In this document: positions 1-10,121 of the stretch, piece after piece | How positions within the stretch are numbered: the stretch's first letter is position 1 | Layout: each line of letters starts with the position of its first letter | DNA from: Heterohyrax brucei | Lineage: Eukaryota; Chordata; Mammalia; Hyracoidea; Procaviidae | NCBI GenBank assembly: GCA_028571685.1 | Contig: CM053143.1 | Coordinates: 55,545,208-55,609,207, forward strand | DNA: 64,000 nucleotides | Reading direction: 5' to 3' | Notes under the pieces: generated by a model | What the model was told of the DNA's origin: nothing | Database searches by the model: none | The model's input: the letters and a program-made list of their open reading frames with translations, nothing else | Made by a program: the position numbers and the translations under genes

Positions 1-745
1 CCATGCTCTTAGGTGAAATTGTGGCCAATTGGCACAACTAGTGTTTTGCTAAGAGGGCTCTCTGCACTCCACACTGGTGAGTGGCATCTGGGGTCTTAAA
101 AGCTCCCAAGCTGCCATCCGAGGGCACAGCAAGTAGTCCCAATTCAGTAGGAGCAGATGCTCACTGAGGACCAAAACAATGACCCAGAAGACAGAGAGAC
201 CCACACGAGTGGGCGCCTACATCGACTTGGGACCAGAGGAACAGGACGGTGCCTGGCCACCACCTGTGACAGCCATGATGGAGCTCACAAAGTTGAATCT
301 CACTGGCAACACAAGGATAAAAAAGGGTGCACCCTGAGATCTCCACTAGAAGTCCACAAGTGATGGTCCAGTGGCTTTGAGGTTCCCTTAGGAGAGTGGC
401 CCCTGGCCTTGATGCTCCCCTTGTCCATGGATCATAATGAAGATCCACTCTTTGGACAGCAATGGATTGGACTTGGTGACACAAAGTGACCATATATTGG
501 GTGCACTTTATGGTTCTTTGCATCTATAGAATATCATCCTGCTGAACTTTGGCTGGAGGAAGGGGAGTGGGTGGAGAGGAGGGGAAAGGAGACTGTTGGG
601 TGGATGAGACATGTATGGAGCAGAGAGGAATAGTGTGCTGTCACCAGGCAGGGAGAGCAGTAGATGCTACATATGGGTGGGCATGCAAATTTATACGGGA
701 ATGTACATTTTCACACAGTCATAATTAAAAGAAAAAGAAAAGTAA
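1..745 (+). mobile_element. L1 3'UTR and A-rich tail (5' part outside window)
   Basis: This is the 3'UTR of the afrotherian-type L1 that recurs at 24.03-24.55, 30.97-31.71 and 50.56-51.36 kb. All copies share the same order of landmarks: TTTTGCTAAGAG, GGGGTCTTAAAAGC, CTGAGGACCAAA, GAGACCCACA, GGTGCC(T/C)GGCCACCACC and a GGGTGGAGAGGAG stretch. It ends in an A-rich tail near 724-745. Short open frames here are not conserved between copies and look spurious. Confidence 0.88.
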
Positions 746-859
746 CTCTGAGATTTTAATCCAAATGATGTAAAGTCTTTTTAAAAAGAAAACATAAAAA
801 ATTGTAACTACCATTTAACATTTCATGGTATAAAATTATTTTTATTGTCAGTCATTCAT

Positions 860-965
860 ATAATCTGCAGAATTCTTTCAATATACTTTTTATAGCTCTC
901 CATTTTAGATGTAAGAAAACCAAGAATCAGAGAATGTGTGACCTTCATCACATCACACACCCCTT
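860..965 (+). mobile_element. Possible MIR remnant
   Basis: The run CCATTTTAGATGTAAGAAAAC followed by a diluted GTGACCTTCATCACA resembles the MIR core. It is strongly diverged and recognised only by pattern. Confidence 0.35.
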
Positions 966-1095
966 AAGAGCCATATATATTTTAATCTGTGTCTGGCAAG
1001 TTTCTACAAAGAACAGCTGTAGTGATATATTTCTCTTTGTGCACTGGGATAGTCTAGAAGAGTCACACAGAGTCAGGATATCTTTGAAACAAAAC

Positions 1096-1850
1096 ATTGT
1101 TAGGTGCCATAAAATCAGTTCTGACACACAGCAACACGATATACAAAATGCCACCTAGCCCTGTGCCATCCTCACAATCACGGTCATGCTTGAACCTGCT
1201 GTTGCAGTCACTGTGTCAAACCATTATGATGAGGTCTTCCTTTTTTTTCACTGGCCCTCTGCTTTTTCCAAGTGTGATGTGCTTTCCCAGAGAGTGATCG
1301 CTTCTGATAATATGTTCAAAGTATGTGAGACAAAGTCTCACCATCCTTGCTTCTATGGAGTACTCTGGTTTGTACTTCTTCCAAGATATGTTTGTTTGTT
1401 TGTTTGTTTGCTTGCTTGCTTGCTTATTTTAACAGCACATGGCATATCCAATATTCTTTTCAGCAAGATAATTGAAAGGCATCAATTCTTCTTCTGGTCT
1501 TCATTCACTGTCCAGCTTTCACACGCAGATGCCAGACTGAAAACAGCATGGCCTAGGTCAGGTACACCCTAGTCTTCAAGTTGACATCTTTGCTTTTCAA
1601 TACTTGAAAGAGTTCTTTTGCAGCAGATTTGCCCAAAGCAACACATCATCTGGGTGTTGATTACGGATCCAAGTAAAATGAAATCCTTGACAATCTCAAT
1701 CTTTGTTTTATAATGTTTACTGGTCCAGCTATGAAGATTTTTGTTTCCTCTATGGTGAGGAGTAATCTATATTGAAGGCTCATAGTCTTTAATCTTCATC
1801 AGTAAGTGCTTCAAGTCCTTTTCACTTTCAGCTTTAACGCTAGAGATATC
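1096..1850 (-). mobile_element. RTE LINE, 3' end, antisense
   Basis: Starts with GTTAGGTGCCATAAAATCAG, the complement of the RTE/AfroSINE 3' end, and runs back into RTE 3' sequence (TTTGCAGCAGATTTGCCCAA, GGATCCAAGTAAAATGAAAT, CTTCATCAGTAAGTGCTTCA). The same landmarks appear in the fragments at 11.7, 18.4 and 43.2 kb. The copy is 5' truncated and carries a tetranucleotide expansion at 1390-1425. Confidence 0.82.
1390..1425. repeat. (TTTG)n(CTTG)n microsatellite inside RTE
   Basis: Five TTTG units are followed by four CTTG units within the antisense RTE. Confidence 0.9.
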
Positions 1851-1895
1851 AACACATAAACATGACAAATTATAAGTATTACAATTATAAATATT

Positions 1896-1990
1896 ATGTA
1901 ATGTAAAAGAAACACAAAAATAATATTTTTCCCTAATAAATGCAGCCACATTGGTATACTGCTTGTCACAATTTCATAAATCAGCATATT
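1896..1990. repeat. Diverged 95 bp repeat, copy 1
   Basis: This pairs with 2697-2790 in the same orientation. Shared landmarks are GTAAAAG, ATAAATGC(C)AGCCA, TGTCA(C/T)AATTTC and TAAATCA. Identity by eye is about 65-70 percent. The family is not recognised. Confidence 0.4.
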
Positions 1991-2245
1991 ATGTCCTCTT
2001 ATTAATGCAGAACATTAGAAAGGGCATGTTTTAGCCAGGTTTTCATTAGTCTTCATTTACTTCACCCACATTCTAATGACAACACAGATTCTGATTTGAA
2101 ACATAATCAAAGGAAGCACAGTATTTGCAGCTACAGAAAACAACTTCACACTACTTGAACTGGCTTTAGTATCTACTGTCGTGCCAAAAATATGATGTCC
2201 AATGGTGTGAAACAAAATCTAACACTTCATTTTCAGCAAACCAGG

Positions 2246-2680
2246 AGTCTTAGCTATCTAGTGCTACTGTAGCAGAAAACGTCACAAGTGGCTGGTTTTA
2301 ACAAACAGAAATTCATTGTCTCATAATTTAGGAGGCTAGAGATCTGAGTTCAGGTTGCTGGCTCTTAGAGAAGCCTTTTTCTTTTGTCTAGCTCTAAACA
2401 AAGTCCATGTTTCTTTGAGCTTCTGCTCCTGGGTGATCTTTTCCCTATCTCTACTAAGTTAGCTAGCTTGTTTAATCTCTTTTATATCCCAAAAGAGATT
2501 AACTCTAGATACGCCCTAATCCTGGCTCATTAACATAACAGACATAACCTAATCATCATTAACACGGCCTATTAACATGCCTCATTAGCATAACAAATAG
2601 AACCCATCCACAAATGAGACTGTAACCACTAAAACACATAGTTTTAGAGGACATACCAGATACCCAACTTTAAGATCTCC
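2246..2680 (-). mobile_element. ERVL/MaLR-like solo LTR, antisense
   Basis: Begins with (TG)TCTTAGCTATCTAGTGCTAC and contains the CAAAAGAGATTAACTC and CATTAACATAAC stretches seen in sister copies at 31.7, 43.4 and 46.9 kb. No internal viral region is adjacent, so it appears to be a solo LTR. It is the most diverged of the four copies, and its right edge is blurred. Confidence 0.65.
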
Positions 2681-2696
2681 CTTTGAACACAATAAC

Positions 2697-2790
2697 AGCG
2701 TAAAAGTGCCACAAAAAATAGTGAATTTTTACCATATAAATGCCAGCCATATGGATATATTAGATGTCATAATTTCTTAAATCATCAAGA
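2697..2790. repeat. Diverged 95 bp repeat, copy 2
   Basis: Partner of 1896-1990. It lies just beyond the LTR, so the two copies flank that element at unequal distances. Confidence 0.4.
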
Positions 2791-2852
2791 TTGTAATGTA
2801 TTAGTTTGATATTCCATATTCTAGTGCCTTTAAAAGGAATCCATTATACAAA

Positions 2853-3035
2853 TGATTTTATATGACCATATAACATTATATATTTTTGTAATAATTTGAT
2901 TTTAGAAGTTGATAAAGATTGATGTCTGATAAAATGCTTATCTATAAGAAGAATATAGAGGAATTTTGTTCCTGGTGCTGGCAAAGTCACTTATGTTACT
3001 TACTGATAAAAATTATAAAGTCTTGAGATAATATT
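2853..3035 (+). repeat. Donor of the 183 bp near-identical duplication
   Basis: The 183 bases match 16041-16223 with no gap and one mismatch (G at 2977, A at 16165). No direct repeat flanks this copy, while the 16 kb copy has a 17 bp target-site duplication. This is therefore the source or the closer relative of the source. The sequence is AT-rich, has no coding signal and is not a repeat I recognise. Confidence 0.93.
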
Positions 3036-3039
3036 GAAC

Positions 3040-3567
3040 CAGCTATTAAAGGCATAGACCAGCAAATAGAAACAGGAATAAACTAGAGTGAATAAATTGT
3101 TTTAGAAAGGAAACACATTGATGAAATCTGTAATTGTGCAGGTTTTCCTCTAAGGACACACTGCTGTCCACATATTTCACAAGGAATAGAACGGAAGCTA
3201 AAAACAAAAGGTTGATGATCCAGAGGTCAAAGTGCCTGGAAATTGAATGTGGAAATCTAAGAGCACCCAAACCTACATAAAATTCTCTTCATATCATTGG
3301 ATGACAGTTAATGGTAGATGTATGCCGCAGGAACTAAACAACCCATTAGAAGTAGCAGGAAGAAGTTGGGAAGAACTGGGAGATTTTAAAAAACATCCAT
3401 TGATGGGAAGACAGCACTGGGGAGCAAGCCTGCTGAGTAAAAGAATAGTAAGCAAATCAGGATTACCACTGAAACCTCATAAGAAACACACCTATAAATA
3501 AGGACCCCATTCCACCATTAAGGTTAATCTGCAGGTGAAACTGAAACAGAGTACTCTAAGAAAGCCT
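3040..3567. other. Unassigned stretch before AfroSINE
   Basis: No coding or RNA signal seen. It could be 5' sequence of the ancient L1 that follows, but no landmark proves it. Confidence 0.35.
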
Positions 3568-3731
3568 GGAAATCCTGGTGGCATAGGGATTAAGAGCTTC
3601 GGCTGCTAATCAAAAGGCTGGCAGTTCAAAACCACCAGGCACTTGTTGGAAACCGTATCAGGCAGTTCTACTCTGTCCTGCAGAACCTCTATGAGTCAGA
3701 ATTGACTTGATGACAATGGTTTTGATTTTGG
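3568..3731 (+). mobile_element. AfroSINE, sense
   Basis: A full-length pattern is visible: tRNA-like head GGAAATCCTGGTGGCATAGG, box-B-like GGCAGTTCAAAACC, middle GGCAGTTCTACTCTGTCCTG, and 3' end ATGAGTCAGAATTGACTTGA with a TTTTGATTTTGG tail. Confidence 0.92.
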
Positions 3732-3739
3732 ATCCTTTG

Positions 3740-5395
3740 GTAAGAAAATCTAACATCAAGCCTCTACAGGTTTGTGGTGATCTCTCAGAAAATTAACTTT
3801 TACTAAAACCAAACTCAATGCTCTTTAGAAGAACATAACAGAACCTAAGTTACTATGATGTAACATTCACACTATCCAATATTTAACCAAAAATCAATAG
3901 ACATGAGATATAGCAAAAATATGACATATTTAAGAGAAAATACAATCAGTAGACATAGACCCTCAAATATACCATGTTTTAGAATTAACAAAAATAACTT
4001 GAGATATGCAGATTTATATAGGAAGCATATGACATACAACCATGTGAAACACCTGTGCAAGACTTAAATTTGAAAACAAGTCTTTGGGTTTCATTATTAC
4101 AAATGGAGAAATTAGAAGAAAAGTTCACTGAATTTCAGTGAATTGACAGTAAACAAGTCATTAGACATTTTAAAATGTGGGAGAAAAATGAATAGTATCA
4201 ATAGTGTAACAGAGTTTCTGAAGGAGAACAGAGAGTTAATTAGGAAGAAAATAATTGTAGAAATGTTACTTATTTGTTTGTGATTTAAACAGTCATACAC
4301 AGACCCCAGAAAGTCAATAATAACCAAACAGTATAAATACAAAGAAAATTAAACTTACACGGATTATAATCACACTGTTCAAAACTAAAGGTAAAGAAAA
4401 AATCTTAAAGGCATCTAGAGACAGAAGAGACACTGTACACAGGAGAACAATAACGAGAATACTAATGATTACTATTTAATTGGAAGCAATGTGACCAGAA
4501 TAAAATGAATATTTAAAGTGATGAAATCAACAAACAGACCAAAAATGTATCAACATGTAACTCTATATTTAAGCAAAAATATACCTTAAAAAACCAAGAT
4601 GAAATAAACACATTTTTAGATAAACAAAAGCTGACTATTTGTCTACCGAGACAGGCTCACTCTAAAAATTCTGAAGAATCTCTTAAAAAAAGGATTGGTA
4701 CTAGACAGAACTTCAGAGAGACAGGAAATAACGAAGCATTCTGAAAATGGCAAATATGTGGCCAGCCAAGTGCCGTCGAGTCGGAGCTGACTCATGGCAT
4801 GTGAAAGATCAGTTTTTTTATTAACATTTAAAATCAATTAAAAATAAAAAAAAATGAAGGTCATTCTACTCTTTAAGAAAAATAGCATTTCATTAAGAGG
4901 CTCACAATGTTTCCAGAAATAAAATACACAAAGAAACTACCACAATTTTTTTTTTACAAATTTATCATATTTTATAAAGTCATATAATATCAGTTAAAGG
5001 TAGACTTTGATCAGGACAAATATTTTACAACTTAGAACAACATTCAACAATATCAACTGTAAATAAAATATAAAAAGACCTGTTGAAAGTAAAATAATAG
5101 AAAAACAAATACTAAACAACACTAAGTATAAAAATGTTTCTACACTATTATTAGAGAAAACAGACTTCAGGATGAAGAATGTTTACAAGGATAAAGACAA
5201 AACTGTCCTGATAATAAAAAAGCCAATTCATAAAGCACATATAATAATCCTAAATATGAAGGCAAGGTGCAAAATACATGGAACAAAAAGTTGATACAAT
5301 TAAAGAGCTGAATAATCAAATCTAAAATTCTAATTGGAGGCTTTTATTGCCCTGTCTCAACAATAGACCAAAAAAAAAAATTAAAAGTTTGTAAA
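3740..5395 (+). mobile_element. Ancient L1 (ORF1 to start of ORF2), sense
   Basis: The stretch 4340-4740 follows the L1 ORF1 C-terminal order: a TCACACTGTTCAAAACTAAA stretch, then AAGGCATCTAGAGACAGAAG, a GAACAATAACGAGAAT stretch, and a degraded TAGATAAACAAAAGCTGA. Further on, 5170-5390 resembles the ORF2 endonuclease region. No frame is kept. An L1M or HAL1-type origin is inferred from the extent of decay. It is interrupted at 4761-4798. Confidence 0.65.
4756..4803 (-). mobile_element. 38 bp AfroSINE/RTE 3'-end micro-insertion with 5 bp TSD
   Basis: Insert 4761-4798 is the complement of a SINE 3' end (GCCGTCGAGTCGG...GACTCATGGC, with GCCAGCCAAG at the tail side). ATGTG is duplicated at 4756-4760 and 4799-4803. 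It sits in ancient L1 DNA. Confidence 0.88.
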
Positions 5396-5403
5396 TACAC
5401 AGA

Positions 5404-5600
5404 GGAGTCCCTGAATGGTACAGTTAATGACCTCAGGTGTTACTAAAAGGTCAGGTTTGAGTCCACCCAAGGACATCCTAGAAGAAAGACCTGGGGACCT
5501 ACTTCTGAAAAATTAGCCATTGAAAAATGTATGGGCCACATTTAACTCTGACACACATGGAGTCATCATGAGCCAGAAGGGATGGGAGAGCAACCATTTC
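5404..5600 (+). mobile_element. AfroSINE long variant, sense
   Basis: Shows the GGAGTCCCTGAATGGT head, GAGTCCACCCA box-B region, and the extra segment AGAAAGACCTGGGGACCTAC with TGAAAAATTAGCCATTGAAA that marks the longer variant. It ends in a GGAGTCATCATGAGCCAGAA stretch. Confidence 0.78.
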
Positions 5601-5687
5601 TTAAGTACATACAGAAGATTTCAACAGCATTATAATTTAACAATAAATATTTATAGGACAGTATTGAATAACTGTAGTATATATTCC

Positions 5688-5861
5688 CCCCCCCAAAAAA
5701 AAACCCTGTCTGTCAAGTTGAGGCCAACTCGAAGTGACCCTATAGAACAGAGAACTGCTCCATAGAGTTTCCAAAGAATGCCTGTCACATTTGAATCACT
5801 GACCTGCTGACCTTTCGGTTAGCAGCCATAGCACTTGCCCACTGTGCCACCACGGTTTTTA
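5688..5861 (-). mobile_element. AfroSINE, antisense
   Basis: C/A-rich tail CCCCCCCAAAAAAAAACC, then TGACCCTATAGAACAGAGAA, GACCTTTCGGTTAGCAGCCA and CACTGTGCCACCACGGTTTT. It appears full length. Confidence 0.9.
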
Positions 5862-5921
5862 GAAATATACTTGCCCTGTTCACTAAGACAGACCTTATGA
5901 TGAATCATAAAAAACAAGTAC

Positions 5922-6019
5922 TGATCTATAGGACAGTGGGTTGGTGGCTGGTGGATTTGAACTGCCAAACTTTTAGTTAGCAGCCAATCTTTTAACCACT
6001 AAAGCCACCAGGGCTCCTA
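5922..6019 (-). mobile_element. AfroSINE fragment, antisense
   Basis: Keeps the tRNA-derived half: GGTGGATTTGAACTGCC, TTAGTTAGCAGCCAATC and GCCACCAGGGCTCC. The 3' half is missing. Confidence 0.85.
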
Positions 6020-6026
6020 TAAACAC

Positions 6027-6053
6027 AGCCAGCCAAGCCAAGTGACGTCGATG
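6027..6053 (-). mobile_element. Short AfroSINE/RTE 3'-end fragment
   Basis: The run GCCAGCCAAGCCAAGTGACG belongs to the same 3'-end class as 4761-4798. No clear target duplication is visible here. Confidence 0.7.
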
Positions 6054-6075
6054 AGAATTTTATTTAAAATAAATG

Positions 6076-6213
6076 ATACAACTGCTGACCAAAATGTTGG
6101 CAGTTCAAGTCTGCTAGGCCCTCCTTGGAAACTCTATGGGGCAATTCTACTCTGTCTATAGGGTAACTGTGCATGAGAATCGACTCAATGGCAATGCGTT
6201 TGGTTTGGGGTTC
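6076..6213 (+). mobile_element. AfroSINE, 5' truncated, sense
   Basis: Starts inside the tRNA-like region (CTGCTGACCAAAATGTTGGC), continues through GGGGCAATTCTACTCTGTC and ends ATGAGAATCGACTCAATGGC with a GTTTGGTTTGGGG tail. Confidence 0.9.
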
Positions 6214-6385
6214 TAATGTCTCTATTATACAGGAACATTTCAAATCTCCCTTCTCAATTCTTATACTTCTCCTAGTCTAAGTTTCTTATGTATCCTCTTT
6301 TTCCATACAAAAAACTCATGGGGGGCAACTGAGGTTGATCATATGGAAACCCTGTTGGCACGGTTATATGTCTTCATGTAGAAAG

Positions 6386-6525
6386 AGAGAGTCCCTGACT
6401 GGTGCTAACTGTTAAGCACTAGACTACTAATTGAAACCATGGCAGTTCAAAACCACCCAGAGGTCATAGACTTTAAAACTCCATGAAGTTTGCACACAAG
6501 CTGGAAGAAACTTGACAGCAACTCA
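6386..6525 (+). mobile_element. AfroSINE long variant, diverged, sense
   Basis: Carries the AGAGTCCCTGACTGGTGC head, GGCAGTTCAAAACCACCCAG, and a weak 3' part ending in GACAGCAACTCATG before a (GT)n run at 6519-6555. Confidence 0.7.
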
Positions 6526-6555
6526 TGTGTGTGTGTCTGTGTCTGTGTGTGTGTA
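6519..6555. repeat. (GT)n microsatellite
   Basis: Imperfect GT/CTGT run at the 3' end of the SINE variant, a usual place for tail-derived microsatellites. Confidence 0.9.
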
Positions 6556-6913
6556 TTTAAATTAATGTATTATCTCTGTTAAAGATTCCTGCACTTGCAA
6601 CATCATTTTGAAGCTGATGATAGATTCCAAATATAATTAATTTTCTTGGTGTTCAAAATAAAATACCCCAATTATCAAATCATTCAATCTCCACATCTCC
6701 CCCCACACTCAGATTCTCAGGATGTGTACTCACTTTCTGTTTCTTTCCACAAGAAATTTCCTGGTATCTCTGAGGAACTCTGCAGTCTATAATACCATCA
6801 TGGGGGTGGCTCTTTCTCCTCCGCTTATTGCCCCAGTACAACGACCTTTGGAAAAGCAGGGATGTTTTCTCTTATTTATCGCTAGGTCTTCAGCAGTTAA
6901 AATGGTGACTGGG

Positions 6914-7072
6914 ACAAACCAAAAACCAAACCCACTGCCGTCAAGTCAATTCCAACTCATAGCAACTCTATAGAGTACAACTCCCTCACAGGGCTTCCAG
7001 GGAGTACTTGGTAGATTTGCTAACCTTACGGGTAGCAGCCATAGCAGTTAACCACTATGCCACCAAAATTTC
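6914..7072 (-). mobile_element. AfroSINE, antisense
   Basis: ACAAACCAAAAACCAAACCC tail, then CTGCCGTCAAGTCAATTCCA, AGGGCTTCCAGGGAGTACTT, GGTAGCAGCCATAGCAGTTA and CACTATGCCACCAAAATTTC. It appears full length. Confidence 0.92.
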
Positions 7073-7202
7073 TAACTGGCACCTAGAAAGCATAAAATAA
7101 ATGTACGAATGAGCAAAAGGGTGCACTAACAGAATTTTGCTGTTCCTGATCTCTCGAGATCACCTAACACATCCCTGAGGGTTATAGGGAATTATCACCC
7201 TA

Positions 7203-7347
7203 CAAAACCTGTTACCACAGTGAGTCTGACTCATAGTGGCGCTACAGGACAGAGTGGCACTGCCTCATAGGGTTTCCAAGGAGCAGCAGTTGTTGATTCC
7301 AACTGTCAACCTTTTGGTTAGCAGCCAAGTTTTGCCACCACGGCTTC
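7203..7347 (-). mobile_element. AfroSINE, antisense
   Basis: AGTGAGTCTGACTCATAGTG, GGACAGAGTGGCACTGCCTC, CCTTTTGGTTAGCAGCCA and GCCACCACGGCTTC. The copy is slightly shortened in the head. Confidence 0.9.
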
Positions 7348-7361
7348 TACTTTCAGAGTCC

Positions 7362-7440
7362 CTTTTTTATTTCCTAACTGTAAAATAGACATTATATTAT
7401 CACCTGCTTCATAGGGTTGTTGAGATGATGCAATGAGTTG
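7362..7440 (-). mobile_element. MIR fragment, antisense
   Basis: CTGTAAAATAGACATTATA...CACCTGCTTCATAGGGTTGT followed by GAGATGATGCAATGAG is the antisense MIR core and 3' part. Confidence 0.75.
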
Positions 7441-8062
7441 TTTTGATTGTTAAACTCCATTCTCTAGACTCTTGCTTTCCTCATTAAGGTTTACCCCAAA
7501 CATGGACAGAATTGGAACCCTTAAAAATTCAAAACAAAAAATGAGGCCAGCCTATGTTTCTCAATTTTTATTTCTCGAATATCTAGGTATAGAGGGAACA
7601 GAAATTAAGTACATTAGTCAGTCGCACTGTCAATGTCACCAGTCAATCCTAGGGTTCATACAAATCCAGCTGCATCTCAAGATCCTTATATCATTCTAGA
7701 ACACTGCCAATAAGCATGTCCAGGACATTGAAACATGGAATCCAACAATTCTTTACCTTGTAGCTGTACAAGAAGGAAAGAGACTTGCTTCCCCCAGTCG
7801 AATTTGTGCTCAGTAAAAGTCAATAGCAGAATTCATGCCCTTCAGGGATCATTGTCAGTTCCAAATTCCTCTTCCAAATGCCCTCCTTGGAGATGGTCTG
7901 ATTTGCATAACACACTAAAGGAAATTTTTTTTAAAAAAAGTTATTTTCCCAACTGTGGCTTATTAAATCTTAAGCAATACTTTCCATGGGACCCCCAACA
8001 GACTTGTGTAACTCAATCACAAGGAGAAAACCAACAAACGAAAAAAAAACCTGATGGGTAGG
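7441..8062. other. Unassigned stretch
   Basis: No gene or repeat family recognised in these 620 bases. A 108-codon open frame here has no recognisable protein similarity and low-complexity content. Confidence 0.4.
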
Positions 8063-8252
8063 CATATTAAGGATACCAAACCCCAAACCAAAACCACGGC
8101 CCTCGAGTTGATTTAGACTCATAGTGACCCTACAGGACAGAGTAGAACTGCCTCATAGAGATTCCAAGCCTGGTGGCTTTGAATTGCTGACTCTTTGGTT
8201 AGTAAACGTAGCACTCAATCACTAATCCACCAGGGTATCCATATTAAAGATA
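8063..8252 (-). mobile_element. AfroSINE with 13 bp TSD, antisense
   Basis: The element at about 8074-8240 contains CCAAACCCCAAACCAAAACC, ACAGGACAGAGTAGAACTGC and CTTTGGTTAGTAAACGTAGC, ending CCACCAGGGTATCC. It is flanked by CATATTAAGGATA (8063-8075) and CATATTAAAGATA (8240-8252), a duplication with one mismatch. Confidence 0.92.
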
Positions 8253-8835
8253 CTGGTGTGAAAAACACCACAAGAGTAAGAATAATACAACACAACCATG
8301 TAACCATTGTCGATCAGAAGAAAAAAATAACAGTAAAAAAAAATAGTCCAGCCAATTATTTGCCCAGCTTAGACACTAAACTCATAAAATCTTAGTCTCT
8401 AAAATCTTCACTTAAATTTATGATACTTTCTATATTTCTCCAGGACTAATAGATGTCTCCGATGATCATTCGTTTTACCTTTGTGAGGCAAAAAGAGCTG
8501 GCCTGGTCATTTTCCAAAAACAAAGCATGAGTTTTAGAAAAGGTAGCAAAATTTCCACCTCTAGAAATAAAAACTGATAGCAAACTTGGAAGGAAGTTTC
8601 CTCACAGAAACAATAATAATGGTGATGATGATGACGAATTAGTCTCTTTCCACATGGGGTAGTCTGGGTATTTATAGTAACGTTTCCCTCTCTCCCTGTC
8701 TGTATTTAGGAGGAGTAAAAACATATTACAGCATAAACAGGCTCTAGGAGTTTTGAAATCATATTTTCACATAAGAAGGGTAGCCACTGTGATTAACACT
8801 TTTCACTGACAATCAACTGAATTATTCTTTCCAAT
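8253..8835. other. Unassigned stretch
   Basis: AT-rich single-copy-like DNA with a short ATGATGATGA run near 8620. Nothing else is seen. Confidence 0.4.
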
Positions 8836-9027
8836 GGGGAGTGTAATGGAAATCCTGGTGGCATGTAGCTAACTGCTACAGCTGCTAACCAAAAAGGTCA
8901 GCAGTTCACATCTGCCAGGAGCTCCTTGGAAACTCTACGGGGCAGTTTTGCTCTGTCTATGGGGTCGCTATGAGTTGAAATTGGCTCAACGGCACTGGGC
9001 TTGGTGTTTTGGTTTGGGAGTATAATA
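8836..9027 (+). mobile_element. AfroSINE with about 11 bp TSD, sense
   Basis: The element at 8848-9018 contains GGAAATCCTGGTGGCATGTA, GGTCAGCAGTTCACATCTGC, ACGGGGCAGTTTTGCTCTGT and GGCACTGGGCTTGGTG. It is flanked by GGGAGTGTAAT and GGGAGTATAAT. Confidence 0.92.
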
Positions 9028-9103
9028 AGGAAACTGGAAAATAAGAGGAGAAACTTGTTAGCCCCAGGACAACTGATAAAAGGTCTACTGAGATTGTGCA
9101 AGA

Positions 9104-9125
9104 TTTATTATTATTATTATTATTT
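9104..9125. repeat. (TTA)n microsatellite
   Basis: About seven TTA/ATT units, inside a short unassigned interval (9028-9260). Confidence 0.85.
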
Positions 9126-9260
9126 AGGGAGGTGGAAACTTACATCTATCAAGGTGGGTAAAGATCTCTGTTAACCAATGGAAACAGAGTAGGAACTGCT
9201 TGTACTTCTGTAGTACAAACCAGAGGAACTCGAAGCAATTGTCCAAGGGAGGGGTTATGG

Positions 9261-9413
9261 CCCAAAAAACAAACCTACCACCATCATGCCAATTCTGACT
9301 CATAGTAACCCTATTGGACAGAACATAGGGTTTCCAAGGAACTCCTGGTGGATTTGAACTGCCAGCCTTTTGATTAGTAGTCTAGCAATTAACCGCTACA
9401 CCAGGAGGGTTTC
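9261..9413 (-). mobile_element. AfroSINE, antisense
   Basis: CCCAAAAAACAAACC tail, then TTCTGACTCATAGTAACCCT, GAACTCCTGGTGGATTTGAA, CCTTTTGATTAGTAGTCTAG and CACCAGGAGGGTTTC. Confidence 0.92.
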
Positions 9414-9561
9414 TGACGGCATTACAAACTATCAGAAAAATGAGCAAGTCTGTTTCGGTAGAAGTACAGCCAGAATGATACTTAAAAGCAGGAATGTTGA
9501 GACTTTGTGTCATGTACTTCAGACATATTACCAGAAGGGAACAGTCCGTGGAGAAAGACAC

Positions 9562-10121
9562 TGTCTTCGGCTGGGTTTTCCTGGAAAGCCAAACCAGTAA
9601 CACATATGCCAGCCAAGCCAAGTGCCGTCCAGTCGGATCTGATATGCACAAGGAAAGATTTATATAAAGGAAACAGAAGCTGAACATCCCAAGTCCTGGC
9701 ACAAAGCCTCATTTGGCCAAGGAAGCTGGTGAACCCAGGGTCCACAGGTGAGAGCCCGGAGTTCTAGATCGCGGGCTCTGTAGGTCCAGGGATCCCAAAC
9801 TAGCGGGCAAGACTGCGAGGTTACTGCTGCCTCACAGAGCTGCGGGGGCTAGGGAACCCAGGATCGGCAAGTCAGGGAACAGAACTCTCACTCCAGGGCT
9901 ATAAGGGTTGATGAATCCAACATCTGCTAGTTCAAGACCAGGAACAACAGGCAAAAAAGACCAGGAGCTGCTGGTGCCCTGAGCAGACAGGAAGTAGGTG
10001 GTGCAAGGCAGAGACAGGAGAGCTGGGGGGTAGGAAGCCACGGGAGGCTCCTGCCCTGTCGCTTCATACAGCCTCCAAACGCGGAGTTGCCAAGCGGACC
10101 CAGTCTTAAGCATCACCAACA
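9562..10121 (-). mobile_element. ERV-type solo LTR (family 2), antisense, inside RTE
   Basis: Starts TGTCTTCGGCTGGGTTTTCC and ends CATCACCAACA, so in its own sense it runs TG to CA. The order of segments matches the sense copy at 49477-50088 and in part the copy at 18652-19372. No internal viral genes are present. It is GC-richer than its surroundings. It postdates the RTE and was itself hit by the 33 bp SINE-end insertion at 9609-9641. Confidence 0.8.
9604..9646 (-). mobile_element. 33 bp AfroSINE/RTE 3'-end micro-insertion with 5 bp TSD
   Basis: Insert 9609-9641 (CCAGCCAAGCCAAGTGCCGT... to CGGATCTG) lies between ATATG at 9604-9608 and ATATG at 9642-9646. The related LTR at 49-50 kb lacks the insert at the matching place. 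Confidence 0.92.

Noticed and set aside
161-523. 120-codon open frame on the minus strand
   Set aside because: It lies in the L1 3'UTR, is not conserved in the sister 3'UTR copies and encodes no known domain.
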